Shown here in pieces: positions 9,041 to 19,121 of a stretch of 64,000 nt of DNA. The translations under genes and the position numbers were made by a program. The notes below the pieces were generated by a model, which was not told the DNA's origin, searched no databases, and saw nothing but the letters and a program-made list of their open reading frames with translations. The DNA comes from Thermocrinis jamiesonii (GTDB lineage: Bacteria > Aquificota > Aquificia > Aquificales > Aquificaceae), in NCBI RefSeq assembly GCF_000702425.1, contig NZ_JNIE01000003.1:210548-274547 (forward strand), in the 5' to 3' direction. Positions within the stretch are counted from its first letter, which is position 1. Each line of letters starts with the position of its first letter.

Positions 9041-10116
9041 ACTTCCTCCAAGGACTTTATTATAGCGTCAGTCATTTGCTGGGTGCCAACCCTTAGGCAA
9101 CCTTCCGAGTATATGTCCGGTGTTCTGTAGCCCTTTTCAAGAGTTTTTTCCACAGCTTTTTCTATGGCTTGCGCTTCCTTTTCTAAGTTAAACGAATACC
9201 TTAGCATCATGGAAACTGAAAGTATGGTGGCTATTGGATTGGCTATGCCTTTACCCGCAATGTCTGGAGCAGAGCCATGCACTGGCTCATAAAGGGCATA
9301 CCTTTCTCCAAGGCTTGCAGAAGGCAACATACCCAAGCTTCCTGTTATTACCGCAGCTTCGTCTGAGAGTATGTCTCCAAAGATGTTTCCTGTGACGATC
9401 ACGTCAAAGGAAGAGGGCCTTCTTACTATCTGCATTGCGCAGTTATCTACGTAAAGGTGTTCCAACTCCACCTCCGGGTAATTTTTACTCTCCTCTTCCA
9501 CGATCTCTTTCCAAAGCCCGCTAACCTCAAGCACGTTGGACTTATCCACGCTGGTTAGCTTCTTTCTTCTTTTCATTGCTATCTCAAAGGCTTTCTTTAC
9601 AACCCTCCTTATCTCATCTTCCGTATATCTCATGGTGTTTATGCCAACACGCTTGCCGTTTTCTATAAAGATCCCCCTTGGTTCTCCATAATACACATCT
9701 CCGGTCAGTTCCCTAATTACGATAAAGTCAGTTCCTCTTGCGGTTTCTTCTTTTAAGGGAGACGCTTGAATCAGAGGCTCATAAACCTTTGCAGGTCTTA
9801 AGTTTGCGTAAAGGTCCAAAGCTTTTCTTATCTGCAGTAATCCTTTCTCCGGTCTTTTGGATGTGGGTAGGTTATCCCACTTTGGACCACCCACCGCTCC
9901 AAGAAGCACCGCATCCGCTTGCAAACATAGGTCCAGGGTCTCCTTTGGAAGAGGCTCACCCTTTTGGTCAATGGCTATGCCACCAATTAGACCCTCTTCC
10001 AACTCAAAGCTGTGTCCAGAGAGCTTTTCCACATGCCTTAGCACTTTTATTGCAGAATCTACGATCTCTGGACCTATTCCGTCCCCTTTCAAAACCGCTA
10101 TTTTATAGACCCCCAT
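9022..10116 (-). CDS. leuB: 3-isopropylmalate dehydrogenase
   Basis: This 364-residue NAD-dependent decarboxylating dehydrogenase makes the 2-oxo acid precursor of leucine. Visible features are [20 protein letters not shown] at the N-terminus, the substrate residues in [11 protein letters not shown] and [40 protein letters not shown], and [12 protein letters not shown] with [19 protein letters not shown]. Length is normal. The start at 10116 is chosen because the family N-terminus begins there; 58 further upstream codons are only an open frame through the divergent gene. It shares a very short divergent border with the coiled-coil gene. Confidence 0.97.
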   Translation of the reverse strand: MGVYKIAVLKGDGIGPEIVDSAIKVLRHVEKLSGHSFELEEGLIGGIAIDQKGEPLPKETLDLCLQADAVLLGAVGGPKWDNLPTSKRPEKGLLQIRKALDLYANLRPAKVYEPLIQASPLKEETARGTDFIVIRELTGDVYYGEPRGIFIENGKRVGINTMRYTEDEIRRVVKKAFEIAMKRRKKLTSVDKSNVLEVSGLWKEIVEEESKNYPEVELEHLYVDNCAMQIVRRPSSFDVIVTGNIFGDILSDEAAVITGSLGMLPSASLGERYALYEPVHGSAPDIAGKGIANPIATILSVSMMLRYSFNLEKEAQAIEKAVEKTLEKGYRTPDIYSEGCLRVGTQQMTDAIIKSLEEVWQELY

Positions 10117-10777
10117 GAGGGAAAGAATTATAATATATCCTGTGGATTTGGAGAAAATTTTGGAAAAGTTAAAGGATGTTGTCCTTGGAGAGATAAAAGA
10201 AGAACTTAGGGACTTTAAGGTATCTGTGAGCGGTGAGCTAAGCGGATACAGATTGGCTATTGAATCAATGAACGCAAGAATGGCTGGCATAGAAGCCAGA
10301 ATGAGCGCTTTGGAAGAACGTCAGCTTGCCTTGGAAAGAAAGTTGGACGAAACAAACAAAAGAATAGACGAGCTTAGCAAAAGAATTGATGAGACAAACA
10401 AAAGAATTGATGAGACAAAAGCTGAACTGAAAGCAGAAATTATGCAAAATACTATGAGGATTGATGAAACAAACAAAAGAATTGACGACACGAACAAAAG
10501 AATTGACGAAACAAGGGCTGAACTGAAAGCAGAAATCATGCAAAATACTATAAGGATTGACGAAACAAACAAAAGAATTGACGAAATAAGGGCTGAACTA
10601 AAATACGAGATAAGGGAAAACACCGCAAGGATTGATCAGATAAACAGTAGGATAGACTATCTGCATTATAAACTATCTGAGATAAGCGGTGAATTAAAGG
10701 AAGCTATTTCGAACAAAGAAATAATCAACGATATACTTCTTAGGGTAGAAAAGCTTGAATCAAAACTATCAAACTAA
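10115..10777 (+). CDS. Coiled-coil protein with DETNKRI heptad repeats
   Basis: A 220-residue protein that is almost wholly predicted coiled coil. Residues about 75-175 are built from repeats of the heptad DETNKRI interrupted by [11 protein letters not shown] segments. Flanking parts ([20 protein letters not shown] and the C-terminal [10 protein letters not shown]) continue the heptads. There is no signal peptide or membrane segment. Such proteins occur widely in thermophiles and have no settled function. The first ATG at 10115 overlaps the leuB start on the other strand and the sequence AATTATAATATAT follows it, so a GTG at 10142 behind that TATAAT may be the true start. Confidence 0.65.
   Translation: MRERIIIYPVDLEKILEKLKDVVLGEIKEELRDFKVSVSGELSGYRLAIESMNARMAGIEARMSALEERQLALERKLDETNKRIDELSKRIDETNKRIDETKAELKAEIMQNTMRIDETNKRIDDTNKRIDETRAELKAEIMQNTIRIDETNKRIDEIRAELKYEIRENTARIDQINSRIDYLHYKLSEISGELKEAISNKEIINDILLRVEKLESKLSN
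10346..10600 (+). repeat. Tandem in-gene repeat coding for DETNKRI heptads
   Basis: Near-identical DNA recurs in phase. The segment starting GCTGAACTGAAAGCAGAAAT at 10421 returns at 10517 (96 bases later), and in diverged form at 10592 (75 bases later). The two spacings differ by 21 bases, exactly one heptad. This fits growth and loss of whole heptads by slippage or unequal exchange. Confidence 0.8.
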
Positions 10778-10793
10778 GTTAAGGAGTTCTGCC

Positions 10794-12116
10794 ATGGAGC
10801 TAAAAGTTTATGCAGAAGAAAAGGTAGATAGGGCAAGGAAGGTATTAAGGACCTTGAGCTCTATTCCTACGGAGGTAAAAAACAGAACCCTTTTAACCGC
10901 TGCAGAGCTTTTGGACAAAAAAAGGGACCACATAAAGGAGCAAAACAAAAAAGATGTGGAGTATGCGGTAGCCCAAGGTCTTTCTCCTGCTTTGATAGAT
11001 AGGCTTGTTCTAAACGACAAAAGAATAGATGGTATGATAAAGGTGCTGAAGGATGTGGCGAGCCTTCCGGACCCTGTGGGAGAAATAACCCGTATGTGGA
11101 CCCTTCCCAACGGCTTAAGGGTTGGAAGGATGAGGGTGCCTTTGGGTGTGATCTTTATCGTCTACGAAGCAAGGCCCAACGTAACCGTAGAGGCAGCTTC
11201 CCTTTGTATAAAGTCTTCCAACGCTGTAATACTCAGAGGTGGAAAGGAAGCTATAAACTCAAACAGGGCGCTTGTGGAACTGTTAAGAGAAGCTTCAGTT
11301 AAAGAGGGGTTTCCGGAAGAAGCTATTCAGTTCATAGATAGACCGGAAAGGGAGATAGTTTGGGAAATCCTTAAAATGGAGGGTAAGGTAGATGTAGCTA
11401 TTCCAAGGGGTGGAGAAAGTTTAATTAGGGCGGTAGCCGAAAACGCAAAAGTACCGGTTATAAAGCACTACAAAGGAGTTTGCAACATATACGTAGATGA
11501 AGAGGCGGACTTGGAAAAGGCTTATCACATAGTTTATAACGCAAAGGTTCAAAGACCATCTGTTTGCAATGCGGTAGAGAACCTGATAATCCACAGAAAT
11601 ATTCTTAATAGCTTTCTTCCAAAGATGGCCTACATACTCGGAAGGGCTGGTGTGGAGCTAAGGTGCGATGAAGAGAGCCTAAAGGTAATAAAATCCCATC
11701 CAAAGCTTGACTTTGTGAAGGCTGTTCCCGCAACGGAGGAGGATTACTACGAAGAGTTTTTGGACTTGATACTTGCCATAAAGGTGGTGGGCAGTTTGGA
11801 CGAAGCCATAGAATTTATAGAAAAGTATGGTTCAAAGCACTCAGACGCCATAATAACAGAAAATTACACAAAGGCTATGAAGTTCCTTGCAGAAGTAGAT
11901 TCCGCTGCGGTTTATGTTAATGCATCTACAAGATTTACCGATGGCAACGAGTTTGGGCTTGGAGCAGAGATGGGTATTTCCACAGACAAAATACACGCAA
12001 GAGGTCCAATGGCTTTGGAAGAGCTAACCATACAAAAGTTTGTAATACTTGGCAACGGGCAACTTAGGGATAACTTTAGAATACCTGACGAGATTCTTGC
12101 GGAATGGAATACGTAG
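10794..12116 (+). CDS. proA: Gamma-glutamyl phosphate reductase
   Basis: This 440-residue NADPH-dependent aldehyde-dehydrogenase-type enzyme carries out the second step of proline synthesis. Seen in the protein are RMRVPLGVIFIVYEARPNVT, NAVILRGGKEAINSN, and the catalytic region QRPSVCNAVENLIIH with the nucleophile Cys at about residue 257. The C-terminal VNASTRFTDGNEFGLGAEMG is also typical. The ATG at 10794 is chosen because AAGGAG lies 7 bases ahead; an upstream ATG would run through the end of the coiled-coil gene. The end overlaps rseP by 13 bases. Confidence 0.97.
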   Translation: MELKVYAEEKVDRARKVLRTLSSIPTEVKNRTLLTAAELLDKKRDHIKEQNKKDVEYAVAQGLSPALIDRLVLNDKRIDGMIKVLKDVASLPDPVGEITRMWTLPNGLRVGRMRVPLGVIFIVYEARPNVTVEAASLCIKSSNAVILRGGKEAINSNRALVELLREASVKEGFPEEAIQFIDRPEREIVWEILKMEGKVDVAIPRGGESLIRAVAENAKVPVIKHYKGVCNIYVDEEADLEKAYHIVYNAKVQRPSVCNAVENLIIHRNILNSFLPKMAYILGRAGVELRCDEESLKVIKSHPKLDFVKAVPATEEDYYEEFLDLILAIKVVGSLDEAIEFIEKYGSKHSDAIITENYTKAMKFLAEVDSAAVYVNASTRFTDGNEFGLGAEMGISTDKIHARGPMALEELTIQKFVILGNGQLRDNFRIPDEILAEWNT

Positions 12117-13393
12117 TAGCTTTTTTAGTACTCATAGGTGTTTTAATTTGGTTTCACGAGCTTGGGCACTTCTTGTTTGCCAAGCTTTTTGGTGTAAAGG
12201 TGGAAGTCTTTTCCATAGGCTTTGGTCCTGTGCTCTTAAAAAAGCAGTATGGAGAAACTGAGTACAGGCTCTCAGTCATACCCTTGGGTGGATTTGTCAA
12301 GCTTTACGGTGAAGAGGATAACTTAGCGGATCCGAGAGCTTTCTCCTCCAAGCCCAATTGGCAGAAAATACTAATAGCCTTTGCGGGATCATTCTTTAAC
12401 TTCATTCTGGCGATCCTTGTCTTTTGGTTTCTTGGTGTGTTGGGTAAAGAAGTTCCAAAGTATGCTTTAGAAAAACCTGTGGTGGGGTATGTGCAAGAAA
12501 ATAGCTTGGCTGAAAGATTAGGTATAAGGGAAGGGGACTTGGTGCTTTCCGTAAACGGAAAGGAGGTTAAAACCTGGAAAGACTTAGAGGAAAGAATGCT
12601 AAGAGAGATCTTTGCAAGGACAATAACTGTGGAAGTGCTAAGAGGTGGAAAGGTTGAGGTTTTAAGGGGGGAGTTGGATGTTAGAAACCCAAAAGCCTTT
12701 GGCGCGGAGCCTATCATAGAGCCTGTTATTGGTGGTGTGTTAGAAGGAAGCCCTGCCCATCAGGTGGGTATAAGAAAGGGAGACAGAATATTAAGCATAA
12801 ACGGAGTTGAGGTTAAAACTTGGCAAGAGGCGGTAAAGCTCATAAGGTCCTCCGAAAAGATAAACCTAAGAATAGAAAGGGACGGAAGGGAAAAAGAATT
12901 AACGATCCTTCCTATGAGGGATCCAAAAACCAACCTTTCCGTGATAGGTGTTATACCACATATAGAAACGGTAAGACTAAAACAAGGAGTTTATGAATCC
13001 TTAGTTGCCAGTGTGGAAAAGATCGTTCTTCTTTCTGGGCTAACCTTAAAGGCTGTGTGGAGTATGATAACTGGCGCTTTGTCTCCTACAAACTTGGGGG
13101 GACCTATAGCCATTGCCCAGTTGGCAGGACAGTCTGCCCAGCAGGGAATAATCCCTTACTTAAACCTGTTAGCCTTTATCTCTGTTCAATTAGCCATATT
13201 CAACCTTCTTCCACTTCCCATGCTTGATGGGGGCCTGATAGTTCTATTCTTTATTGAGATGTTGAGAAGAAAACCGCTCTCTGTTAAGTTCAAAGAAGCT
13301 TGGCAAAAAACGGGTTTAGCTCTTATAATAGCCCTTTCCCTTTTTGTAATACTAAACGACTTGATCAGGCTTTTCTCTGGGAAGAAGTTTTAG
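12104..13393 (+). CDS. rseP: Site-2 intramembrane zinc protease RseP
   Basis: A 429-residue membrane protease that cuts membrane-bound anti-sigma factors and leftover signal peptides. The zinc motif HELGH is at residues 15-19 in the first membrane helix. Two PDZ domains follow ([20 protein letters not shown] and [20 protein letters not shown]). The third zinc ligand region [20 protein letters not shown] lies in the last third. Length and two-PDZ layout match the E. coli type. The start ATG lies inside the end of proA, and translation is probably coupled. It ends tail to tail with the transaldolase gene, overlapping by 4 bases. Confidence 0.95.
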   Translation: MEYVVAFLVLIGVLIWFHELGHFLFAKLFGVKVEVFSIGFGPVLLKKQYGETEYRLSVIPLGGFVKLYGEEDNLADPRAFSSKPNWQKILIAFAGSFFNFILAILVFWFLGVLGKEVPKYALEKPVVGYVQENSLAERLGIREGDLVLSVNGKEVKTWKDLEERMLREIFARTITVEVLRGGKVEVLRGELDVRNPKAFGAEPIIEPVIGGVLEGSPAHQVGIRKGDRILSINGVEVKTWQEAVKLIRSSEKINLRIERDGREKELTILPMRDPKTNLSVIGVIPHIETVRLKQGVYESLVASVEKIVLLSGLTLKAVWSMITGALSPTNLGGPIAIAQLAGQSAQQGIIPYLNLLAFISVQLAIFNLLPLPMLDGGLIVLFFIEMLRRKPLSVKFKEAWQKTGLALIIALSLFVILNDLIRLFSGKKF

Positions 13394-14043
13394 AAAGGTT
13401 TTCCTGGCACTTTCTCCCAATCCTTAAGGAATAGCTCTATTCCTTTATCCGTCAATGGATGTTGGAATAGCTTTTTCATTACCTCAAAGGGCATAGTGCA
13501 TATGTCCGCCCCTATGAGCGCCGCTTCTACCACGTGCATTGGATGTCTCACGCTTGCTACTATGATCTGCGTATCGTAATCGTAATTGTCAAAGATGGTC
13601 TTTATTTCCCTTATGATTTTCATACCCTCGTTTGACGCATCATCCAATCTACCTACAAAAGGTGAAACATACGTAGCTCCAGCCTTTGCAGCTATGAGAG
13701 CTTGGGATGGGGAAAACACTAAGGTAACATTAACCGGTATGCCTTCTGATTCCAACTCCTGCACAGCTATTATACCCTCTGGAGTCATGGGAATCTTTAC
13801 CACCACATTGTCGCCAAGATCCGCAAGCTTTCTACCTTCTTCAATCATACCCTTTGCGTCCCTTGACACAGTCTCTAAGCTCACCGGTCCATCCACCAAC
13901 TGCAGAATTTCCTTTGCTACTTCCAGAAAGGGCCTGCCTGTCTTTGCTATAAGGCTTGGATTGGTAGTAACACCATCCAAAATACCCCACTCTAAGGCTT
14001 GCTTTATCTCTTCCACATTTCCCGTGTCCAAGAAAAACTGCAT
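13390..14043 (-). CDS. tal: Transaldolase, short (TalC/fructose-6-phosphate aldolase-like) form
   Basis: The 217-residue TIM-barrel enzyme belongs to the short transaldolase subfamily, which moves dihydroxyacetone units in the non-oxidative pentose phosphate pathway. The Schiff-base lysine is in [12 protein letters not shown] (about residue 83). The start [30 protein letters not shown] and [13 protein letters not shown] are typical. Short forms include both true transaldolases and fructose-6-phosphate aldolases, and sequence alone does not separate them here. GGAGG precedes the ATG. It follows the disulfide oxidoreductase gene by 10 bases, in one operon. Confidence 0.93.
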   Translation of the reverse strand: MQFFLDTGNVEEIKQALEWGILDGVTTNPSLIAKTGRPFLEVAKEILQLVDGPVSLETVSRDAKGMIEEGRKLADLGDNVVVKIPMTPEGIIAVQELESEGIPVNVTLVFSPSQALIAAKAGATYVSPFVGRLDDASNEGMKIIREIKTIFDNYDYDTQIIVASVRHPMHVVEAALIGADICTMPFEVMKKLFQHPLTDKGIELFLKDWEKVPGKPF

Positions 14044-14053
14044 GGAAAACCTC

Positions 14054-14722
14054 CTAATTGTTAGTTTTCTTTAGTTTTTCGTAGGCAGAGACCAAGTATC
14101 CCAAAAAGGCATTCTCTGGCTGAGCTCCTACAAACTCCACCAGCCCTTTGTTTATAACTATTTTCGGCACACCTACAACTTGATACCTTTCTGCAAGATC
14201 CATGTTTTCTCCTGCATCCACGATGATTGCACTTACGTAATCGCTAGCTATTGCAAAGTTCATAGCGGTTATAGCTGCAGAAGGACAGAATCCACAGGTG
14301 GTAGTTACAAAGACCATGATCTCCATAGGCAAGTCTATGGTTTGGAGGATCTCTATGGTCCTGTCGCTCAGCTTTGGCTTTCTCTTGGAAACTTGAACAA
14401 TTCCGTTTATAAGCGTGGAAAATTCAAGACCTGCAGGAAGTCCTATGTATCTTATACCATAGTCTTTATCTCCTTCTATGACTAATGTGGGCACCCGCTC
14501 TATCTTGTAGATCTCAGCTATGTTTTTGTCTATAACCGGCGAGTAAATCTCAAGTTTTAATTTATTAGAAGATAAACTTTCCACCTCTTTTAAAAGTTCC
14601 TCTGCAGTCTGACACGTATCACAACCTATAGCTAAACTAAACAGTTTGACCTTTACCTCGTTTTCAAGCTCCTTTTCAAACAGATCTCTAAGTTGGCTTC
14701 TAATTTCCAAGTTTAATAGCAT
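14054..14722 (-). CDS. Glutaredoxin-like protein disulfide oxidoreductase (two thioredoxin folds)
   Basis: A 222-residue protein with two thioredoxin-fold units in tandem, like the PDO proteins of hyperthermophiles. The first unit has CDTC (about residues 34-37, in IGCDTCQT). The second has CGFC (about residues 142-145, in [11 protein letters not shown]). The conserved cis-proline strands are seen as [10 protein letters not shown] and [10 protein letters not shown]. Such proteins make or reshuffle disulfides in the cytoplasm, where hyperthermophiles have many stabilising disulfides. AGGAGGATCT lies before the ATG. It is the first gene of an operon with tal. Confidence 0.88.
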   Translation of the reverse strand: MLLNLEIRSQLRDLFEKELENEVKVKLFSLAIGCDTCQTAEELLKEVESLSSNKLKLEIYSPVIDKNIAEIYKIERVPTLVIEGDKDYGIRYIGLPAGLEFSTLINGIVQVSKRKPKLSDRTIEILQTIDLPMEIMVFVTTTCGFCPSAAITAMNFAIASDYVSAIIVDAGENMDLAERYQVVGVPKIVINKGLVEFVGAQPENAFLGYLVSAYEKLKKTNN

Positions 14723-14782
14723 TCAAAGATCCTCCTAAAAAATAATTATAACTAAATTTGCTACTTCTAATTCCAATTTCCC

Positions 14783-14811
14783 TTGACTATTGAAAATCAT
14801 TTGCATATAAT
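14783..14811 (+). promoter_or_regulatory. Sigma-70 type promoter before the Fe-S protein gene
   Basis: TTGACT (14783-14788) and TATAAT (14806-14811) are exactly 17 bases apart. The start codon of the next gene lies 29 bases after the -10 box, behind TTGGAGGT. Confidence 0.88.
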
Positions 14812-14840
14812 AGCATTTATAAAGATTGGAGGTTAGACAA

Positions 14841-16124
14841 ATGGAGTTAGCTATTGGTGGAACAAAGGACTTTGAGTTTAACATCAAGGATCCGAAGTTT
14901 TTGGACGAAAATGCCCTTTGGGAAGAGGCAAAAAGGGTTTATTCCAAGTGCAAAGACTGTAGGATGTGCGTAACCTACTGTCCTTCTTTTCCAGCACTTT
15001 TTGATGCGGTCGATAAACACGATGATGACCTAAGTAAGCTTAGCAAGGAGGAATTGGCTCTTCCCTTAGAACTTTGCTTTCATTGTAAGCAATGTTATTT
15101 CAAGTGTCCTTATACTCCACCACACGAATGGAAAATAGACTTTCCGCACCTTTCTTTAAGATACAAAGTTTGGAAGTTCAAAACCAAAGGCGCCAAACTC
15201 ACAGACAGGTTTTTGGTTAACACAGACTTAGTGGGCAAACTATCCGTTCCCTTCGCACCAATAGTTAATACGGTCAACAACATAAAACCTGTTAGGGTAA
15301 TTTTAGAAAACTTTATGGGTATAGATAGGAGAGCAAAGCTTCCACCTATAAACTCTCAAACTCTGATAGACTGGTATAAAAAGAACAGAAATCCTGTGAA
15401 GGGGGAAAACGGTAAGGTAGTAGTCTTTCCCACCTGTCTTTTTAACTACAACTACTTGGAAAAGGGCATAGCTCTCCTTAGGGTGCTTGAAAAAAACGAC
15501 CTTTGGGTTGAAATTCCAGAAGTTCAGTGCTGTGGCATACCTTTCTTTGATGTGGGGGACATAGACGCTTCTATTGCTAAAGCAAAACATAACGTCCAAG
15601 TGCTAAAGTCATACGTAGATGCTGGGTATGACATCATCGTGCCGGTTCCCACCTGCGCCCTGCAGATAAAGTATGAGTATCCTCTTCTTCTGCCGGATGA
15701 TCCGGAGGCTAAGAGAGTTTCCGAAAAGGTCTTTGATGTGCACGAATACCTTTGGAAGCTTCACGAAAAAGGTAAGTTCAACAAAGATTTCAAGGTCTCC
15801 ATGGGAAGCATTGCATACCATATTCCTTGCCATCTAAAGTCCCTAAATGTAGGATACAGGGCTGTAGCATTGATGAGGCTTATCCCCAACACAAAAGTAA
15901 AGCTCATTGAGAGATGCTCTGGACACGACGGAACCTTTGGTGTAAAGAAACAGACCTTTGATATGGCATACAAGGTAGGCTCTAAGCTGTTTGAGGACAT
16001 AAAAAGCTCAGAGGCAGACATTGTGGTATCAGATTGTCCGCTGGCAAGCAATCAAATTGAGTTAGGCACTGGAAAGAAACCACTTCATCCTATAGAGGTG
16101 CTTTATAGAGCATACGGATTATAA
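14841..16124 (+). CDS. GlpC/HdrD-like iron-sulfur protein with two CCG domains
   Basis: The 427-residue protein has an N-terminal pair of [4Fe-4S] motifs (KCKDCRMCVTYCPSFP near residue 40 and CFHCKQCYFKCP near residue 82). Two cysteine-rich domains follow, with VQCCGIPFFDVGD and RCSGHDGTFGV. This layout is that of GlpC (anaerobic glycerol-3-phosphate dehydrogenase subunit) and heterodisulfide reductase D-like proteins. These carry electrons between quinones or thiols and Fe-S partners. No GlpA/B partner lies nearby, so the substrate is unknown. The ATG at 14841 is chosen over an in-frame TTG at 14826 that sits inside the ribosome site. It precedes thrS by 9 bases. Confidence 0.8.
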   Translation: MELAIGGTKDFEFNIKDPKFLDENALWEEAKRVYSKCKDCRMCVTYCPSFPALFDAVDKHDDDLSKLSKEELALPLELCFHCKQCYFKCPYTPPHEWKIDFPHLSLRYKVWKFKTKGAKLTDRFLVNTDLVGKLSVPFAPIVNTVNNIKPVRVILENFMGIDRRAKLPPINSQTLIDWYKKNRNPVKGENGKVVVFPTCLFNYNYLEKGIALLRVLEKNDLWVEIPEVQCCGIPFFDVGDIDASIAKAKHNVQVLKSYVDAGYDIIVPVPTCALQIKYEYPLLLPDDPEAKRVSEKVFDVHEYLWKLHEKGKFNKDFKVSMGSIAYHIPCHLKSLNVGYRAVALMRLIPNTKVKLIERCSGHDGTFGVKKQTFDMAYKVGSKLFEDIKSSEADIVVSDCPLASNQIELGTGKKPLHPIEVLYRAYGL

Positions 16125-16125
16125 T
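16120..16125 (+). promoter_or_regulatory. Probable -10 box of thrS over the upstream stop codon
   Basis: TATAAT includes the TAA stop of the Fe-S protein gene and ends 8 bases before the thrS ATG, which itself lacks a Shine-Dalgarno. No clear -35 is seen. Confidence 0.5.
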
Positions 16126-16133
16126 TTTTAGCC

Positions 16134-18047
16134 ATGTTCAAAGTGGTTTTTAATGGAGTTGAGTACAATGTAGAAGAGGGAACTACGGTAAGACAATTTT
16201 TTGAAAGGGTAGGAGTGAGAGATGCCCTCGGTGCCAAACTAAACGGAAAAATACTGGATTTGCAAACACCTATAAGAGAGAATGGACACATAGCCCCCAT
16301 ATATCAAAAGGATCCAGAAAGTCTTGAAATAATGAGGCATAGCCTTTCTCATATAATGGCGCAAGCTATTAAGGAGATATACGGTAAAAAGGTAGTCCAT
16401 CTTGGCGTAGGTCCTACCACAGAGGAAGGCTTTTACTATGACGTAGAGGTGGAAGGCGTCAGGATAAAAGAGGAGGACCTTCCTAAGATAGAGGAGAAGA
16501 TGAAAGATATAATAAAAAGAAACCTTCCTATTGTTAGGAGGGAGCTTGAAAGGGAAGAGGCAATAAAACTTTTTGAAAGCTTAAATGAACACTACAAGCT
16601 TGATATTATCCGAAGGATAGATGCGCAAGACATAATATCCATTTATGAACAGGGGGATTTTGTGGATCTTTGTAGGGGACCTCATGTGCCCCATACGGGA
16701 ATGGTAGGAGCTTTTAAGCTTACCCACATAGCGGGTGCCTACTGGCAAGGAGACCCATCCAAACCCATGCTCCAAAGAATATACGGCATAGCCTACTGGA
16801 GCCAAGAGGAGTTGGAAGAAAGGCTAAGGTTTTACGAGGAGGTAAAAAGAAGGGACCACAGAAAACTCGGTGCAGAGCTTGAGCTGTTTCTCATAGACGA
16901 GGATATAGGAGGAGGATTGGTAATATGGCTTCCGAAGGGTGGTATTTACAGAAAAATTCTGGAAGACTTTTGGAAAGAAGAACATTTAAAAAGAGGCTAT
17001 CAGCTCATATACACCCCACATGTAGGTAAGGCACACCTTTGGCAAACAAGCGGACACCTTGAGTATTACAGACAGAACATGTATCCACCCATGGAAATGG
17101 AAAAAGAGGAGTATTTTGTCAAACCCATGAACTGTCCCTTTCATGTTGCAGTGTACAAAAGTAAGCTAAGAAGCTACAAGGAATTACCTTTAAAGCTGGC
17201 AGAGCTTGGCACAGTCTATAGATACGAATTATCCGGAGTTTTGCACGGACTTATGAGAGTCAGAGGTTTTACCCAAGATGACGCCCACATTATATGCACG
17301 CCCGAGCAGGTGGACGATGTAATACACGAAACCTTGGACTTTGCCATCTGGATGCTAAAGGTATTTGGCTTTGAAGACTTTAAAGTCTATATCTCCACCA
17401 GACCACCCGAAGCCATAGGTTCCCAAGAGCAGTGGGAAAAGGCAGAAAGTGCCCTTAAGAAAGCGGTGGAGAGTCTGAAGCTGAGTTACGAGATAGACGA
17501 AGGTGGAGGAGCTTTTTATGGTCCAAAGATAGACATAAAGATAAAGGATGCCATAGGTAGATTTTGGCAGTGTTCCACCATCCAGTTTGACTTTAACCTG
17601 CCAGAGCGCTTTGACATGGAGTATGTAGGTCCAGACAACAGAAGACACAGACCTTATATGATCCACAGGGCAATCTTTGGTTCCATAGAAAGATTTACGG
17701 GCATACTGTTAGAACACTACGCCGGGCTACTGCCCTTCTGGCTGGCCCCAGTGCAGGCAAGAATAATCCCTATATCCTCTAAGCATGTAACCTACGCAAA
17801 AGAGCTTTTAGAATTTCTAAGGTCCCACAAATTTAGGGTAGAAATAGACGAAAGGAACGAAAGGCTTTCTGCTAAGGTAAGGGATGCGGAGCTTTCAAAG
17901 ATACCTTACTTGCTCATAGTGGGAGACAGAGAGGTGGAAAACAGGTTAGTCTCCGTCAGGTCCAAGGCGGAGGGAGATCTGGGGCAAAAAAGCTGGGAAG
18001 AACTTTTGGAGTTTTTCACAAGCTTAACAGAGATTAAAGTGTGTTAA
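16134..18047 (+). CDS. thrS: Threonyl-tRNA synthetase
   Basis: This 637-residue class II enzyme charges tRNA-Thr. The full domain set is present. There is an N-terminal TGS domain (residues 1-60) and the editing domain with HSLSHIMAQAIKEIY and CRGPHVPHTG. The catalytic core has motif 2 TVYRYELSGVLHGLMRVRGF and zinc ligands in MNCPFHVAVY and the DAHIIC segment. The C-terminal anticodon domain is at about 540-637. There is no upstream Shine-Dalgarno, and TATAAT ends 8 bases before the ATG, so the message may be leaderless. Confidence 0.98.
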   Translation: MFKVVFNGVEYNVEEGTTVRQFFERVGVRDALGAKLNGKILDLQTPIRENGHIAPIYQKDPESLEIMRHSLSHIMAQAIKEIYGKKVVHLGVGPTTEEGFYYDVEVEGVRIKEEDLPKIEEKMKDIIKRNLPIVRRELEREEAIKLFESLNEHYKLDIIRRIDAQDIISIYEQGDFVDLCRGPHVPHTGMVGAFKLTHIAGAYWQGDPSKPMLQRIYGIAYWSQEELEERLRFYEEVKRRDHRKLGAELELFLIDEDIGGGLVIWLPKGGIYRKILEDFWKEEHLKRGYQLIYTPHVGKAHLWQTSGHLEYYRQNMYPPMEMEKEEYFVKPMNCPFHVAVYKSKLRSYKELPLKLAELGTVYRYELSGVLHGLMRVRGFTQDDAHIICTPEQVDDVIHETLDFAIWMLKVFGFEDFKVYISTRPPEAIGSQEQWEKAESALKKAVESLKLSYEIDEGGGAFYGPKIDIKIKDAIGRFWQCSTIQFDFNLPERFDMEYVGPDNRRHRPYMIHRAIFGSIERFTGILLEHYAGLLPFWLAPVQARIIPISSKHVTYAKELLEFLRSHKFRVEIDERNERLSAKVRDAELSKIPYLLIVGDREVENRLVSVRSKAEGDLGQKSWEELLEFFTSLTEIKVC

Positions 18048-18078
18048 TATGTTTCTCTAAAACTTAGAGGAGAGTGTC

Positions 18079-18324
18079 ATGGAAGAAAGAACTTATGCAG
18101 TCCCCTTTGCTTTGGTAGGCTTTTTTTTAACCTCCAAGCCCGTAGAAGAGAGCATAAGGGATGATGTAACTCCGGAGGAGCTTGAAAAACTGCAGGAAAT
18201 AATCCAAAGGATGCTCTTTACTGAGGGAGTTCAGGTAGCTATTTATCCATCTGTAGTTCCACCGGACCAAGCGGAGGATGCAGTGGAAGAGCTTGAAGAT
18301 TTGATCTTTGGAGAGGAGGAATGA
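18079..18324 (+). CDS. Conserved-looking small acidic protein, function unknown
   Basis: An 81-residue protein, strongly acidic toward its C-terminus (VEELEDLIFGEEE), with no membrane segment, cysteines or known motif. AGAGGAGAG lies 6 bases before its ATG. It overlaps dapB by 4 bases, so the two are translated together. Its reading frame bias and tight packing support a real gene; I do not recognise a family. Confidence 0.7.
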   Translation: MEERTYAVPFALVGFFLTSKPVEESIRDDVTPEELEKLQEIIQRMLFTEGVQVAIYPSVVPPDQAEDAVEELEDLIFGEEE

Positions 18325-19121
18325 CAAAAGTTATCCTTTGCGGAGCCCTTGGGAGGATGGGAAGGGCGATCTTAAGACTCTCGCTTGAATACAACAACTT
18401 GGAAGTGACTGCTGGAGTAGAACATCCAGATTGTTTGAGAGACCAAGACCTTGGAAAAGCTGTAGGAATGGAAGAGTTCAAAGGTAGAGTGCTAACCTCA
18501 AGGTTAGAAGAAGCCCTTCCCTTGGGTGATGTGGTGGTGGATTTTACTGGGAGTCCAACTGCTGCTTTAGCCCATGCCAAACTTTCTGCCTACGCACGCA
18601 AACCAGTGGTTATAGGGACCACGGGCTTTTCCCAACAGCAGGTGGAAGAATTAAAAGAACTTTCCAACTTAGCCCCCATACTTTTATCTCCAAACATGAG
18701 CTTAGGTGTAAATCTTCTTTTTAGGCTCGCACAGATAGCAGTAAAAGCCCTAAGGGACAAAAACTTTGACGTGGAGATCTTAGAAATCCATCACAGATTC
18801 AAAAAGGATGCTCCGAGTGGAACAGCTTTAAAACTACTTGAGGTGTCTGCTCAAGCTCTGGATAAAGATCCATCCCAAGTGGGCAAGTTTGGAAGGGAAG
18901 GTATAGATCCAAGAGGGGATGAAATAGGGGTTATGTCTTTGCGAGGTGGAGATGTGGTAGGGGAGCATACCCTTTACCTCATAGGCTTTGGAGAGAGGAT
19001 AGAGCTTACCCATCGGGCTACGTCAAGGGACATATTCGCCAGGGGAACTTTGGAGGCTTGTCTGTGGATAAAGGACAAACCGCCAGGGTTTTACACCATG
19101 CTTGACGTTTTGGAGATATAG
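18321..19121 (+). CDS. dapB: 4-hydroxy-tetrahydrodipicolinate reductase
   Basis: A 266-residue NAD(P)H-dependent reductase of the lysine and diaminopimelate pathway. The nucleotide-binding start is VILCGALGRMGRAILRLSLE. The family segment GTTGFSQQQVEELKELSNLA precedes SPNMSLGVNLLFRL. The catalytic ILEIHHRFKKDAPSGTALKL carries the two histidines and the lysine expected in the active site. RGGDVVGEHTLYLIGFGERI completes the C-terminal domain. It starts inside the end of the small acidic gene and is followed directly by the archease gene, with no gap between stop and start. Confidence 0.97.
   Translation: MTKVILCGALGRMGRAILRLSLEYNNLEVTAGVEHPDCLRDQDLGKAVGMEEFKGRVLTSRLEEALPLGDVVVDFTGSPTAALAHAKLSAYARKPVVIGTTGFSQQQVEELKELSNLAPILLSPNMSLGVNLLFRLAQIAVKALRDKNFDVEILEIHHRFKKDAPSGTALKLLEVSAQALDKDPSQVGKFGREGIDPRGDEIGVMSLRGGDVVGEHTLYLIGFGERIELTHRATSRDIFARGTLEACLWIKDKPPGFYTMLDVLEI

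Noticed and set aside
10117..10290. Longer N-terminus for leuB
   Set aside because: The extra 58 codons lie antisense to the coiled-coil gene, and LeuB proteins start at [15 protein letters not shown] sequence.
13586..14074. 162-codon plus-strand frame inside the transaldolase gene
   Set aside because: Shadow of a strongly conserved gene.
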